From the NCBI RefSeq assembly GCF_001990485.1, contig NZ_LBFC01000018.1, positions 62,001 through 126,000 on the forward strand: 64,000 nucleotides of DNA. Reading direction: 5' to 3'. Within the stretch, counting starts at the first letter, position 1. Each line of letters starts with the position of its first letter. Position numbers and translations under genes: made by a program. Below the pieces are notes generated by a model that was not told the origin of the DNA, made no database searches, and worked only from the letters and a program-made list of their open reading frames with translations. This document shows, in pieces, positions 53,547-62,068 of the stretch. The DNA comes from Thermosipho affectus (GTDB lineage: Bacteria > Thermotogota > Thermotogae > Thermotogales > Fervidobacteriaceae).

Positions 53547-54880
53547 AATAATCCCTCCCCTTTTAAAAGTTTAAGAGCATGGTATATAGAGATTAATTTT
53601 GAAGAGTTTAAAGAGATGTATTCATTGATGTTTTTTATTTTATTTCTCAAAAATACGTATATTACCCTTTTTGCGTTTAGCCTTTCTACTTTATCCAATA
53701 CAAAGTACACTACTGTATCTTCTGATGAAATATTGTTACTTTCTTTGTATATTTTTGCATTTGGAAATTCATCTAAAATTAGCTTTCTTAAATGCTTTAA
53801 ATCGTTTTTGGATGTGTCTGCAAGACTCAAGTTTTTTGGAAATGGTATTAAGAATACGGGATTTTCTATAGGGAGCTTTACGTTAAAAGTTATTGCTTCT
53901 TTTGCAGCATGTGATAGAAATTTGGTGGGATAGGTTTTTTCAACGTATTTTTCCTTTATCTTTTCGATCTTTTTGATTTTTTCGTTTAAAAGTTCTTTGT
54001 CTAATTCTTCTGTTTTAACCATTGAAATGAATGTATCGTAAAAGTATGAATAATTTTCAAAATCTCCTATTAAAATAACATCTCCTCCTGCTTCAAAGAA
54101 TTTTTTTATTACTTCTTTTGGTGTATGATTCTTGTACAATGCTTTCATTTCAAATGCGTCTGAAATTACCAATCCTTTGTACTCAAATTCTTTTTTTAAG
54201 ATATCGGTGATTAATTTTTTTGAAAGAGTTGCTATATTTTCATTGTCTATTTTTGGATAAAGTACGTGCGCAGTCATTATAAAATCTACATTTGGAGAAA
54301 GGTTTTTAAAGAGCATCATATCTTTGTCGTATTTTTCAAAGTTTTCTACTATAGGAAGGGTGTAATGTGAATCTGATCTTGCTTTACCATGGCCAGGGAA
54401 GTGTTTTAAGGTAGGTGCTATGTTGTTTTCAAGAAGACCTTTGATAAATTCTTTTGCCGATTTTTCCACAATTTCGTGTTTATCTGAAAACGTCCTAAAA
54501 CCTGTCACGTGACTTGATACATTATATTTTACATCTATAACTGGTGCGAATACCATGTTAAATCCATGCAACTTCAACATATTTCCCAGGTATTTTCCAT
54601 AATTGTATGAGTGATTTGTCTTTCCAAGTGCCATATTTCCTGGAGAAGGAAATATGTTTGGTACAGTTTCAAGCTGTCCACCTTCGTGATCAGAAGAGAT
54701 AAAAAAACTATACCCTTTTTCAAATAGTGAATAAATTCTTTCTATATTTATTTGAAGTGTATAAATATCTTTCATATTTTCGGGGTATAAGATTACTCCA
54801 CATGGATTTATTTTTTCAATAATGTTTTGGTTAAAATTATTTTGAAAACCAATAAAAAATAAATTGCCAAATTTATCCAT
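53543..54880 (-). CDS. nagZ: Beta-N-acetylhexosaminidase, GH3 (NagZ/CbsA-like)
   Basis: 445 aa cytoplasmic enzyme without signal peptide. GH3 motif KHFPGHG (159-165), SDSH (169-172, with the His general acid/base that marks NagZ-type enzymes), and the nucleophile Asp241 in VISDAFEM. The C-terminal 100 residues form a second domain. In the operon it would split imported chitobiose or related beta-GlcNAc sugars. TAATG overlap with nagR (one base). Confidence 0.93.
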   Translation of the reverse strand: MDKFGNLFFIGFQNNFNQNIIEKINPCGVILYPENMKDIYTLQINIERIYSLFEKGYSFFISSDHEGGQLETVPNIFPSPGNMALGKTNHSYNYGKYLGNMLKLHGFNMVFAPVIDVKYNVSSHVTGFRTFSDKHEIVEKSAKEFIKGLLENNIAPTLKHFPGHGKARSDSHYTLPIVENFEKYDKDMMLFKNLSPNVDFIMTAHVLYPKIDNENIATLSKKLITDILKKEFEYKGLVISDAFEMKALYKNHTPKEVIKKFFEAGGDVILIGDFENYSYFYDTFISMVKTEELDKELLNEKIKKIEKIKEKYVEKTYPTKFLSHAAKEAITFNVKLPIENPVFLIPFPKNLSLADTSKNDLKHLRKLILDEFPNAKIYKESNNISSEDTVVYFVLDKVERLNAKRVIYVFLRNKIKNINEYISLNSSKLISIYHALKLLKGEGLL

Positions 54881-55887
54881 TAGGTCACCTTCTTTAAAAA
54901 ATATTTTATTCCATCATCTGTTGAAAAGATGTTTTTTAGAGTTTTTATTGCAACACCTTCTGCATTTACAAATTTCTTTCCTTTTTCAATTAATACATCG
55001 AGCTGTCTTTTGTTTTCAAGGTATATTTCCTCTTTAATAAAATTTTTAAGTATTTTTATTTGAGGATGTAAGGTTATGTTCCCGCCAATAACGACTAGCT
55101 CTGGATCAAAAATACTTGTTAAAAATGCTATTTTTTTTGAAATAAATTTTAAAGAATCCTTAATGTCGATTATGGTAAACTTTGAGAAAGAAAGCCTTTG
55201 ATCAGTAAGTGTTTTATTTATCTTGTATTCACCTGATAGATGATTTGTTCCATACACAGGTAATCCATTAAGAATAATACCTACACCAAACCCAACAGGT
55301 TCGTTTATAAAATATGGAACTGATAGTTGAAAATATAGTATAGAGCTTTTTAACAAGGAATATTTTAAAGCACCGCATATGGCGTCTTTTTCCACAAAGA
55401 TAGGAATTGAAAAGTGATTGTTGAAATTTAAGTTTTTAATATTTAATGCTTCAGAATATACTACAGTGTTATTTTTAACAATACCTGGTATTGAAATTCC
55501 AATAGCGATTATCTCTTCATTTTTTAAGATGATTTTATTTATCTCATCTATTATATTTTCAGAGGATATTTTTTTTGATATTTTCTTTTTAAATATTATT
55601 TCTGAAAAAAGATTTGTTTTAATGTACTCAATCCCATCTTGCTCAATGGATATGCCAAGTATATATGATAAGTCTTTATTAAAGGAATATACTACGGTCT
55701 TTCGCCCACCTTGTGAGGATGCGGGTAATTCCTTTGTCTTTACTAAAATGTTTAAGTCTCTTAATTTTGAAATATTTCTCGAAACAGTTGATTTTTCAAG
55801 GTTTAACTTTTCAGAAAGTATTTTTGCGGTAACAACTTTTTCCTTCCAAGAAAATTCAATAATTTTTTTCAGCGATTTTGTAACCAT
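54880..55887 (-). CDS. nagR: ROK-family transcriptional regulator of the Nag operon
   Basis: 335 aa. N-terminal winged helix (about 1-65; ILSEKLNLEKSTVSRNISKL) followed by a ROK sugar-kinase-like fold (about 75-320; GISIEQDG, AIGISIPGIV, VEKDAICGA, LVVIGGN). The usual ROK Cys-rich zinc motif is not visible, so it is degenerate. In Thermotoga, ROK NagR represses the same gene set. First gene of the operon behind an operator overlapping the promoter. ATG follows GGAGGG. Confidence 0.88.
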   Translation of the reverse strand: MVTKSLKKIIEFSWKEKVVTAKILSEKLNLEKSTVSRNISKLRDLNILVKTKELPASSQGGRKTVVYSFNKDLSYILGISIEQDGIEYIKTNLFSEIIFKKKISKKISSENIIDEINKIILKNEEIIAIGISIPGIVKNNTVVYSEALNIKNLNFNNHFSIPIFVEKDAICGALKYSLLKSSILYFQLSVPYFINEPVGFGVGIILNGLPVYGTNHLSGEYKINKTLTDQRLSFSKFTIIDIKDSLKFISKKIAFLTSIFDPELVVIGGNITLHPQIKILKNFIKEEIYLENKRQLDVLIEKGKKFVNAEGVAIKTLKNIFSTDDGIKYFLKKVT

Positions 55888-55899
55888 ACTTCCCTCCTA

Positions 55900-55924
55900 T
55901 TAGTTGGTTGTTTCAATCAACTAA
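55900..55924. promoter_or_regulatory. Probable NagR operator
   Basis: A 25-bp inverted repeat with 11-base arms: TTAGTTGGTTG (55900-55910) and CAATCAACTAA (55914-55924), one mismatch, spacer TTT. It spans the expected transcription start (about 55922) of nagR, typical for a repressor. Confidence 0.7.
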
Positions 55925-55928
55925 CTAA

Positions 55929-55956
55929 ATTATATAAAAAATAAAAAATAATTCAA
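55929..55956 (-). promoter_or_regulatory. Nag operon promoter
   Basis: On the minus strand TTGAAT (55956-55951), 16-base spacer, TATAAT (55934-55929). Confidence 0.65.
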
Positions 55957-56027
55957 AAGATAAAATGGGCAAAATATATTCAATTAAAAAGGAAAAATGA
56001 AAAAAATCTTTTAAAAACAAAGATTTG

Positions 56028-56058
56028 TAAAAAAATTCCCCTCAAAAGAGGGGAATTT
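56028..56058 (-). terminator. Terminator after type IV pilin
   Basis: AAATTCCCCTC and GAGGGGAATTT with loop AAAA, followed on the minus strand by T residues. It lies just past the pilin stop. Confidence 0.9.
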
Positions 56059-56062
56059 CTTA

Positions 56063-56479
56063 TTACCACCATTTTTGAAGCTCGAATTTTAACTTTAGAT
56101 CATCAGAAACTTCTGGTAAATTCTTTTGAACTTTAGCAGCCTCTACATCTCCGCCGGTATATTCGATCGTAAAATTATAAACTCCATTGGTTCCGCTATT
56201 TGGAGCAGTTAAACTAAAACTACCCGGAACATTGCTTAAATAACCTGCGTCTTTTAGTTTTTCTAAAGTTAACCCTGAAATATCGGTATCATTAGGTGTT
56301 TCTGTGTTAAACCAATTTTCAACAGCAGATTTGATAGCTTTGAAATTTTGAGCTACTTGACTTGCTTTTGCTGATTTTACAGCGTTGAGTGCAAGTGGTG
56401 TTGCAACGGATAGTAATGCAGCTATAACTGCCAGAACTATTAAAAGTTCTACAAGTGTAAATCCTTTTTTCATCTTCAT
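56063..56479 (-). CDS. Type IV prepilin-like protein
   Basis: 138 aa. Prepilin leader MKMKKG, cleaved before FTLVELLIVLAVIAALLSVA, with Glu at mature position 5 and the hydrophobic spine. The globular part (about 50-138) has no Cys, so no classical disulfide loop. It is a pilin or pseudopilin, processed by a PilD peptidase and assembled at the inner membrane. ATG at 56479 follows GGAGGG; ATG 56473 is possible. Own promoter (TTGAAG-17-TATAAT) and terminator; no assembly genes nearby. Confidence 0.92.
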   Translation of the reverse strand: MKMKKGFTLVELLIVLAVIAALLSVATPLALNAVKSAKASQVAQNFKAIKSAVENWFNTETPNDTDISGLTLEKLKDAGYLSNVPGSFSLTAPNSGTNGVYNFTIEYTGGDVEAAKVQKNLPEVSDDLKLKFELQKWW

Positions 56480-56512
56480 ACCTATCCCTCCTAAATTTGG
56501 TTTTGCTATTTT

Positions 56513-56541
56513 ATTATACCAAACAATTATCATTTCTTCAA
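56513..56541 (-). promoter_or_regulatory. Pilin promoter
   Basis: On the minus strand TTGAAG (56541-56536), 17-base spacer, TATAAT (56518-56513). Confidence 0.7.
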
Positions 56542-56844
56542 GTTTTATTTTGTGTTAATAACGAGTTTTTGTGTTTTTAAAATTTATAATAAAATAAGTG
56601 TTTATCAATTATTTTATACGCTTTTTGTGCATAAGTGTAATAATATTATTTTGAAAAAATAGTATATTTGTTTAGAATTTTGATTGATTTTTATATTAAT
56701 TTTAAATGCTAACAAAAATGGAAAAAGGATAAGTTTTGAGGTGGAAATTGTTTTAAATTGGGAATAAATGTGATTTTTGAGGTTTTTATTAAGCTATATA
56801 GATGTTAGAATATAACTGGAGTAAAAAGAGTGGGAGGGATGCTT
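56542..56844. other. Intergenic region between pilin and glyA
   Basis: About 300 AT-rich bases. It must hold the glyA promoter, perhaps around TATAAC at 56812-56817, but no clear -35 was seen. No repeat, riboswitch or RNA gene was recognised. Confidence 0.4.
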
Positions 56845-58119
56845 GTGTGGGAAAATGTAAAGAAAGTGGATCCAGAAATATATGATGTTATTTTAAATGA
56901 ATGGGAGAGACAAGAGTATGGTCTTGAACTTATTGCTTCTGAGAATTTTACATCACTTGCAGTTATTGAAGCAATGGGTAGTGTGTTAACGAATAAATAT
57001 GCAGAGGGATATCCAGGTAGAAGGTATTATGGTGGTTGTGAGTGGGTGGATGTTGCGGAAAAGCTAGCAAGGGATAGGGCAAAAGAACTTTTTAATGTAA
57101 AATATGCAAATGTCCAACCGCATTCTGGATCACAAGCTAATATGGGTGCTTACTTTGCAGTTTCAGAACCTAAAGATACGATTATGGGAATGTCTCTAAG
57201 TCATGGAGGACACCTTACCCACGGTGCATCCGTTAATTTTTCAGGTAGAATATACAACGTTGTTCCGTACGGTGTTGATCCAGAAACGGAAGTTATAAAT
57301 TACGATATGGTAAGAGATTTGGCAATTAAGCATAAGCCAAAAATCATTATAGCAGGTGGGAGTGCGTATTCAAGGATAATAGATTTTAAGAAATTTAGGG
57401 AAATTGCAGATGAAATCGGGGCATATTTAATTGTTGATATGGCACACTTTGCAGGGTTGGTTGCAGCGGGACTATACCCAAATCCAGCAGAATATGCACA
57501 TATAGTTACAAGTACTACTCACAAAACTTTGAGAGGTCCAAGAGGTGGAATGATTTTAACAAATGATAAAGAAATTTATAAAGCGATAAATAAATCTATA
57601 TTCCCTGGAATTCAAGGCGGACCTTTAATGCACGTTATTGCTGCAAAAGCTGTTTGTTTCAAAGAAGCACTAACAGAAGAGTTTAAAGAGTATCAGAAAC
57701 AAGTTGTAAAAAATGCAAAAAAATTAGCAGAAGAATTGGAAAAGAGAGGACTTAGAATTGTTTCAGGAGGAACCGATACCCACTTAATGTTAGTGGATTT
57801 AAACCCACTTAACGTTACGGGAAAAGCTGCGGAAATTGCACTTGGAAAATGTCATATAACCGTGAATAAAAACACTATTCCAAATGAAACAAGATCCCCA
57901 TTTGTAGCAAGTGGTATAAGACTTGGAACACCTGCTTTAACTACCAGGGGAATGAAGGAAGCGGAAATGGAGGAAATAGCAGAACTAATAGTTACCGTTT
58001 TGAAAAATGTAAAAGATGAAGAAGGAAATGTATCTGATGATATTGTTGAAAAAGTACAAAATAATGTAAAAGATTTGTGTAAAAGGTTCCCATTGTACGA
58101 AGGTAAGATAAAATTATAA
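56845..58119 (+). CDS. glyA: Serine hydroxymethyltransferase
   Basis: 424-aa PLP enzyme interconverting serine and glycine while charging tetrahydrofolate with a C1 unit. [27 protein letters not shown], and the PLP-lysine motif [15 protein letters not shown] are all present, as are the C-terminal [22 protein letters not shown] at 56845 was chosen as GGGAGGG lies 6 bases upstream and [12 protein letters not shown] matches the usual N-terminus. Monocistronic, with its own terminator. Confidence 0.97.
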   Translation: MWENVKKVDPEIYDVILNEWERQEYGLELIASENFTSLAVIEAMGSVLTNKYAEGYPGRRYYGGCEWVDVAEKLARDRAKELFNVKYANVQPHSGSQANMGAYFAVSEPKDTIMGMSLSHGGHLTHGASVNFSGRIYNVVPYGVDPETEVINYDMVRDLAIKHKPKIIIAGGSAYSRIIDFKKFREIADEIGAYLIVDMAHFAGLVAAGLYPNPAEYAHIVTSTTHKTLRGPRGGMILTNDKEIYKAINKSIFPGIQGGPLMHVIAAKAVCFKEALTEEFKEYQKQVVKNAKKLAEELEKRGLRIVSGGTDTHLMLVDLNPLNVTGKAAEIALGKCHITVNKNTIPNETRSPFVASGIRLGTPALTTRGMKEAEMEEIAELIVTVLKNVKDEEGNVSDDIVEKVQNNVKDLCKRFPLYEGKIKL

Positions 58120-58121
58120 GG

Positions 58122-58146
58122 CCCCATCCAAAGGATGGGGTTTTTT
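58122..58146 (+). terminator. Terminator after glyA
   Basis: CCCCATCC (58122-58129), loop AAA, GGATGGGG (58133-58140), then TTTTTT. It also sits at the 3' side of the minus-strand copZ gene. Confidence 0.93.
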
Positions 58147-58351
58147 AAAGTTCTTTAACTTCTGATATGGGATAATCAATTTCTGAAAGTTTTTCTTTAA
58201 CCTTTTCAAGGTTATTTGTTTCAATTTCCACGATTTTTTCTTCTAAGTTAATTTTAAAATTTTCTTCACTAATTTCTTCTAAAGCCTTTGAAATCCTCAT
58301 TACGCAGTGTTCACAAGACATATTTGGTACATTTAAAATGTATTTTCCCAT
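58145..58351 (-). CDS. copZ: Heavy-metal-associated chaperone, CopZ-like
   Basis: 68 aa, one HMA ferredoxin-like fold with the metal-binding motif NMSCEHCVMRI (Cys-x2-Cys). Likely hands Cu(I) to the CopA ATPase encoded just upstream on the same strand. ATG follows GGAGGTG. Co-transcribed with copA, 27 bases apart. Confidence 0.92.
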   Translation of the reverse strand: MGKYILNVPNMSCEHCVMRISKALEEISEENFKINLEEKIVEIETNNLEKVKEKLSEIDYPISEVKEL

Positions 58352-58378
58352 AAAAACACCTCCTTTATTTACAACAAA

Positions 58379-60550
58379 TCAATTCTTAGTTAATGATTTT
58401 GAGTATCTTTTTTCGTTGATTTTTGAGGAATTTAATATAACAGTTATAGAACTAAATGCCATTGCAGCTTCTGCTATGGCGGGATGGAGTAACCCCATCA
58501 TTGCCATTGGTATTGCTATTATATTATAGAAAAACGCCCAGAATAAGTTTTGTTTTATTACACTGAATGTTAACTGTGAAATTTTTATTGCGTCCACTAT
58601 CTTTGAAATTCCTTCTTTTGTAATTATTATATCTGCGTTATCAATTGCAAGATCCGTACCTGTACCTATTGCTATTCCTACATCTGCACCTTTTAGTGCC
58701 GCGGCATCATTCATGCCATCTCCAACCATTAAAACTTTTCCACCTTTTGCTTGGTATTTTCTGATTATATCCAATTTTTCTTGTGGTTTAACTTGTGCAT
58801 AAATTTTATCAATACCCACCTGTTTTGCGACAATCTCAGCTGTTTTTTCGTTATCTCCTGTGACCATGATAGGTGTAATTCCCATGTTTTTCAACATCTT
58901 AACTGCGTTAAGAGAATCAGGCCTTATTGGATCAACAATTGCCAGAAATCCATGTGTTTTGGTGTTGACTTTTACTTCGACAACTGTATATCCTTTTTCC
59001 AATATTTTTGAATAATTTGAATAATCTTGTGGTTTTCCCACAAAATATTCTGTGTTATTTACAAAGGCTTTGATACCTTTACCGGGTATTTCTTCAATTT
59101 TTTCTATTTTGATGTAGTTATTGGTGAGCTCAGATATTGCTTTTGCAAGGGGATGATTTGAGTTTTTTTCAATGGATGCTATTACTTTCAAGGTTTCCTT
59201 ATCCAAGTTGTGTTCTATAACTTTTGGATGACCTTCAGTTATTGTTCCAGTCTTATCCATTAATACAAATTTTACGTCTTTCATCGTTTGAATAGCTTCT
59301 GCATTTCTAATTAAAAGTCCCCTTTTTGCTGAAAGTCCCGTTCCAGTTATCAATGCCATAGGGGTTGCAAGTCCTAATGCACATGGACATGCAATTACCA
59401 CTGTTGCAACAAATACAAATATTGCAAAAGAAACAGGGTTGTTGGTGTTTAAAATCCATGGAAGATAATTACTTGCTTTTTCGATAAATGGGTGAAATGT
59501 TTCAAAACCAAAATACCAGAATATACCACTAAATATGGCAAGGGAGATAATTACCGGTACAAACCAATTTGTTATTCTATCTGCAAGGGCTTGGATGGGA
59601 ACTTTTGCACCTTGCGCTTCTTTAATGAGATTTATCATTTGAGAAAGAAATGAATCTTCTCCTACTTTTGTAGCTTTTATCTTTATGGGACTTGTAAGGT
59701 TTAAAGAACCACCTATGACTTCATCGTTTTCTCCTTTTTTAGCCGGCATAGATTCTCCAGATATCATAGATTCGTCAATACCAGATTTTCCCGAAATTAT
59801 TACACCGTCAACAGGAATTCTCTCACCTGGTTTTACTAGGATAATCATTTTTTCTTTAACTGCTTCTATTGGAAGCATGAGTTCTTTGCCTTCAATAATT
59901 ACTCTTGCCTCTTTTGCTTGAAGTTTTATAAGACTTTTTATTTCTTTTGTGGCTTTATCCCTTAAATAGGATTCTATAAATCTTCCAAGTAAGTGAAAGG
60001 ATATGATCATACTTCCAATGGCTCCAAAAGAACCTATTTCAAGTCCAAAAAGTGAAAGTATAGATGTTAACCATGCAGTGGTAGCACCAAAAAAGATCAA
60101 AGTGTCCATGTTGGTATGTTTATGCGTAAGCGCAATCCACGCGCCTTTTATAGTATCTCTGCCAGCATAAAATGTTACTATACCTCCAAAGATAACTTCT
60201 ATTAACGTGAAATACGGAATTTCCCTGAAAAACATATTTGTTATCATCAATATGGATAGGGGGATAGTGAGTAAAAGTGATATAAATAGGTTTTTCTTTA
60301 TTTTTTTGTATCTTTTTTCTTCAACTTCTTCTGGTGATTTATCCGTTATTCCATATCCAACACTTTCAACTATTTTTTTAATCTTTTCTATATCTAAATT
60401 TTCTCCCACAACAAATGCCGTGTTTGTTGCAAGGTTTACCGCCGCAAATTTTACATCTTCTGATTTTAGAAGTGCCTTTTCAATTGTACGTGCACAATTT
60501 GCACAAGTCATACCCGTTATTGTAAAGGATTTTTTCTCTTCATTTTTCAT
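58379..60550 (-). CDS. copA: Copper-translocating P-type ATPase
   Basis: 723 aa. N-terminal HMA domain with GMTCANC (about 12-18), eight predicted membrane segments with the Cu(I) motif ACPCALGLATP, phosphorylation motif DKTGTITEG, HP motif SNHPLA, and GDGMNDAAAL. It exports Cu(I) out of the cytoplasm. ATG 60550 follows GGGAGGCGAG; an upstream GTG is in the ribosome site. Regulated through a CsoR-type operator next to the promoter. Confidence 0.96.
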   Translation of the reverse strand: MKNEEKKSFTITGMTCANCARTIEKALLKSEDVKFAAVNLATNTAFVVGENLDIEKIKKIVESVGYGITDKSPEEVEEKRYKKIKKNLFISLLLTIPLSILMITNMFFREIPYFTLIEVIFGGIVTFYAGRDTIKGAWIALTHKHTNMDTLIFFGATTAWLTSILSLFGLEIGSFGAIGSMIISFHLLGRFIESYLRDKATKEIKSLIKLQAKEARVIIEGKELMLPIEAVKEKMIILVKPGERIPVDGVIISGKSGIDESMISGESMPAKKGENDEVIGGSLNLTSPIKIKATKVGEDSFLSQMINLIKEAQGAKVPIQALADRITNWFVPVIISLAIFSGIFWYFGFETFHPFIEKASNYLPWILNTNNPVSFAIFVFVATVVIACPCALGLATPMALITGTGLSAKRGLLIRNAEAIQTMKDVKFVLMDKTGTITEGHPKVIEHNLDKETLKVIASIEKNSNHPLAKAISELTNNYIKIEKIEEIPGKGIKAFVNNTEYFVGKPQDYSNYSKILEKGYTVVEVKVNTKTHGFLAIVDPIRPDSLNAVKMLKNMGITPIMVTGDNEKTAEIVAKQVGIDKIYAQVKPQEKLDIIRKYQAKGGKVLMVGDGMNDAAALKGADVGIAIGTGTDLAIDNADIIITKEGISKIVDAIKISQLTFSVIKQNLFWAFFYNIIAIPMAMMGLLHPAIAEAAMAFSSITVILNSSKINEKRYSKSLTKN

Positions 60551-60562
60551 AGTCTCGCCTCC

Positions 60563-60585
60563 CACACCCCACCGTAGGGGGTATA
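60563..60585. promoter_or_regulatory. CsoR-type copper operator
   Basis: On the minus strand TATACCCCCTACGGTGGGG followed by TGTG, close to the B. subtilis CsoR site TACCCCTACGGGGGTA. It spans the expected copA transcription start (about 60584). No csoR gene is in the window. Confidence 0.75.
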
Positions 60586-60590
60586 CTTAT

Positions 60591-60619
60591 ATTATACACT
60601 TATTTTTTTTTTTGGTCAA
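60591..60619 (-). promoter_or_regulatory. copA promoter
   Basis: On the minus strand TTGACC (60619-60614), 17-base spacer, TATAAT (60596-60591). Confidence 0.78.
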
Positions 60620-60780
60620 ATAAAAAGGTGCGTAATACAATTGATAATGGATGGAGTTTGTATCCTAAATAAAATAATAGTGTATTTATTTTGTTAACAT
60701 ATTTGGAGTTTTTAAGATTTACTCGAGTTTGACAAAAAAGTGTGACATACTTTTAATAAGAATGGAAATGAAAGTAAGAT

Positions 60781-60810
60781 TTGTAATAAGTATATTGTAA
60801 ATGATATAAT
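60781..60810 (+). promoter_or_regulatory. Promoter of the 53-residue membrane protein
   Basis: TTGTAA (60781-60786), 18-base spacer, TATAAT (60805-60810). A further TTGACA (60729-60734) with a weaker -10 lies upstream. Confidence 0.55.
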
Positions 60811-60845
60811 TTTATACAGGAATAATTTATTTTTGAGGTGATATA

Positions 60846-61007
60846 ATGTCAAAGAAAAGTTCTATTGTTGCAAAGGGAGTAACCTTAATAGGTATTGGTG
60901 TGGGGTTTATATTGCTTAAATACTCACCATATTATTTTGTTGCATCAATTATGATTGGAATTGGAGCGGGCTTTCTTATAGGTGCTATTTTAGATAGGGA
61001 TAATTAA
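60846..61007 (+). CDS. Small membrane protein, 53 aa
   Basis: ATG 60846 with GAGGTGAT close upstream. Two hydrophobic segments (about 10-25 and 31-49) joined by LLKYSPYYF, with a basic N-terminus (MSKKSSIVAK) and acidic end (DRDN). No family recognised, but the Gly-rich helices and short loop are like small membrane subunits. A promoter precedes it and an AT-rich gap follows, so it is its own transcript. Confidence 0.7.
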   Translation: MSKKSSIVAKGVTLIGIGVGFILLKYSPYYFVASIMIGIGAGFLIGAILDRDN

Positions 61008-61138
61008 TTTTTTTAATAAAAAAATTTTTTTATGTGTATAAATAGTGTAATTTTTCGCAAATAATAATATACACAAGTGTAGTTTGTGTTTTTTGACAAG
61101 TGTGTATATAGTACTTTTAGTGAAAAAAGCGGGGTTGG

Positions 61139-61144
61139 TATAAT
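61139..61144 (+). promoter_or_regulatory. -10 box of the alpha/beta hydrolase gene
   Basis: TATAAT 19 bases before the ATG at 61163, with GGAGG between. No convincing -35. Confidence 0.5.
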
Positions 61145-61162
61145 AAAGTTTGGAGGAAAAAC

Positions 61163-62068
61163 ATGTATTTTGTAAGTTCATATGATGTAAATCCAAATGT
61201 GATTAAAAAAGAGAAAGGTAAGGTTCTATTACAGTCAAATTATCCATGTGAACATAAAGAATCTTCAAGATTACCTTTATACTTGTACGAATCGAAAAAT
61301 AAAATAAAGGGTGTGCTTTTATTTATCCATGGGCTTGGAACAAATAATTTAAAGTATTTAAAGTGGTTTCCAAGGAATTTTTCAGAGTTTGGATATAATT
61401 CCGCATTAATGGTTTTACCTTATCATTTTGAGAGAACACCTAAAGGTTATAAAAGTGGGCAGTTATTTCTTTCAACAACGGACAATCCAACTCTTAGATC
61501 ACGTTTTGAACATGCAGTTGTAGATGTATTAACATCTCTAAATTATCTAAAGAAAGTATATGGTAGAGATATATACCTCATGGGATTTAGTTTTGGTGGA
61601 ATGGTTTCTACAATAGCCGCAAGTTTTGATAGGGACATTAAGGGACTTTCGCTATGTGTAACAGGTGGAAATTTTTATTATATAACTTGGAAAAGTTTCG
61701 TAACAAAGGTTTTAAGAGTTCAATACGAGCAAAACAAAGAATGCAATCCGCAAAAATGTGCAGATTATCACGGCAAAGAATTTCTAGAATATATCTCAAA
61801 TTTAAAAACTCCTGCTATTGAAATAGACTCAGCTCCCATTGCATGTTATGAATATGATCCAATTGTATTTGCGAAATTTGTTACAGCACCGGTTATAATG
61901 TTTAAGGCGCTCTTTGATGTGTTTATTCCTAAAAAATCTACTGTTGAACTTTTTAATAGTTTTGGCAGTTTAAAAAAAGAAATACATAGCTTACCAAGTG
62001 GACATCTTTCGTCGTATATATTTAGAAAACGCATATTAAAACTTACAATGCGTTTTTTTGAAAATTAA
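61163..62068 (+). CDS. Alpha/beta hydrolase
   Basis: 301 aa, cytoplasmic. Oxyanion strand LLFIHGLGTNN, nucleophile elbow LMGFSFGGMVS (Ser143), and a late SGHLSS that could supply the His. Long insertion (about 160-220) holds several Cys, CNPQKCADYHG and ACYEYD. Substrate unknown; probably an esterase/lipase-like enzyme. ATG follows GGAGG. Overlaps the convergent nitronate monooxygenase-like gene by four bases. Confidence 0.82.
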   Translation: MYFVSSYDVNPNVIKKEKGKVLLQSNYPCEHKESSRLPLYLYESKNKIKGVLLFIHGLGTNNLKYLKWFPRNFSEFGYNSALMVLPYHFERTPKGYKSGQLFLSTTDNPTLRSRFEHAVVDVLTSLNYLKKVYGRDIYLMGFSFGGMVSTIAASFDRDIKGLSLCVTGGNFYYITWKSFVTKVLRVQYEQNKECNPQKCADYHGKEFLEYISNLKTPAIEIDSAPIACYEYDPIVFAKFVTAPVIMFKALFDVFIPKKSTVELFNSFGSLKKEIHSLPSGHLSSYIFRKRILKLTMRFFEN

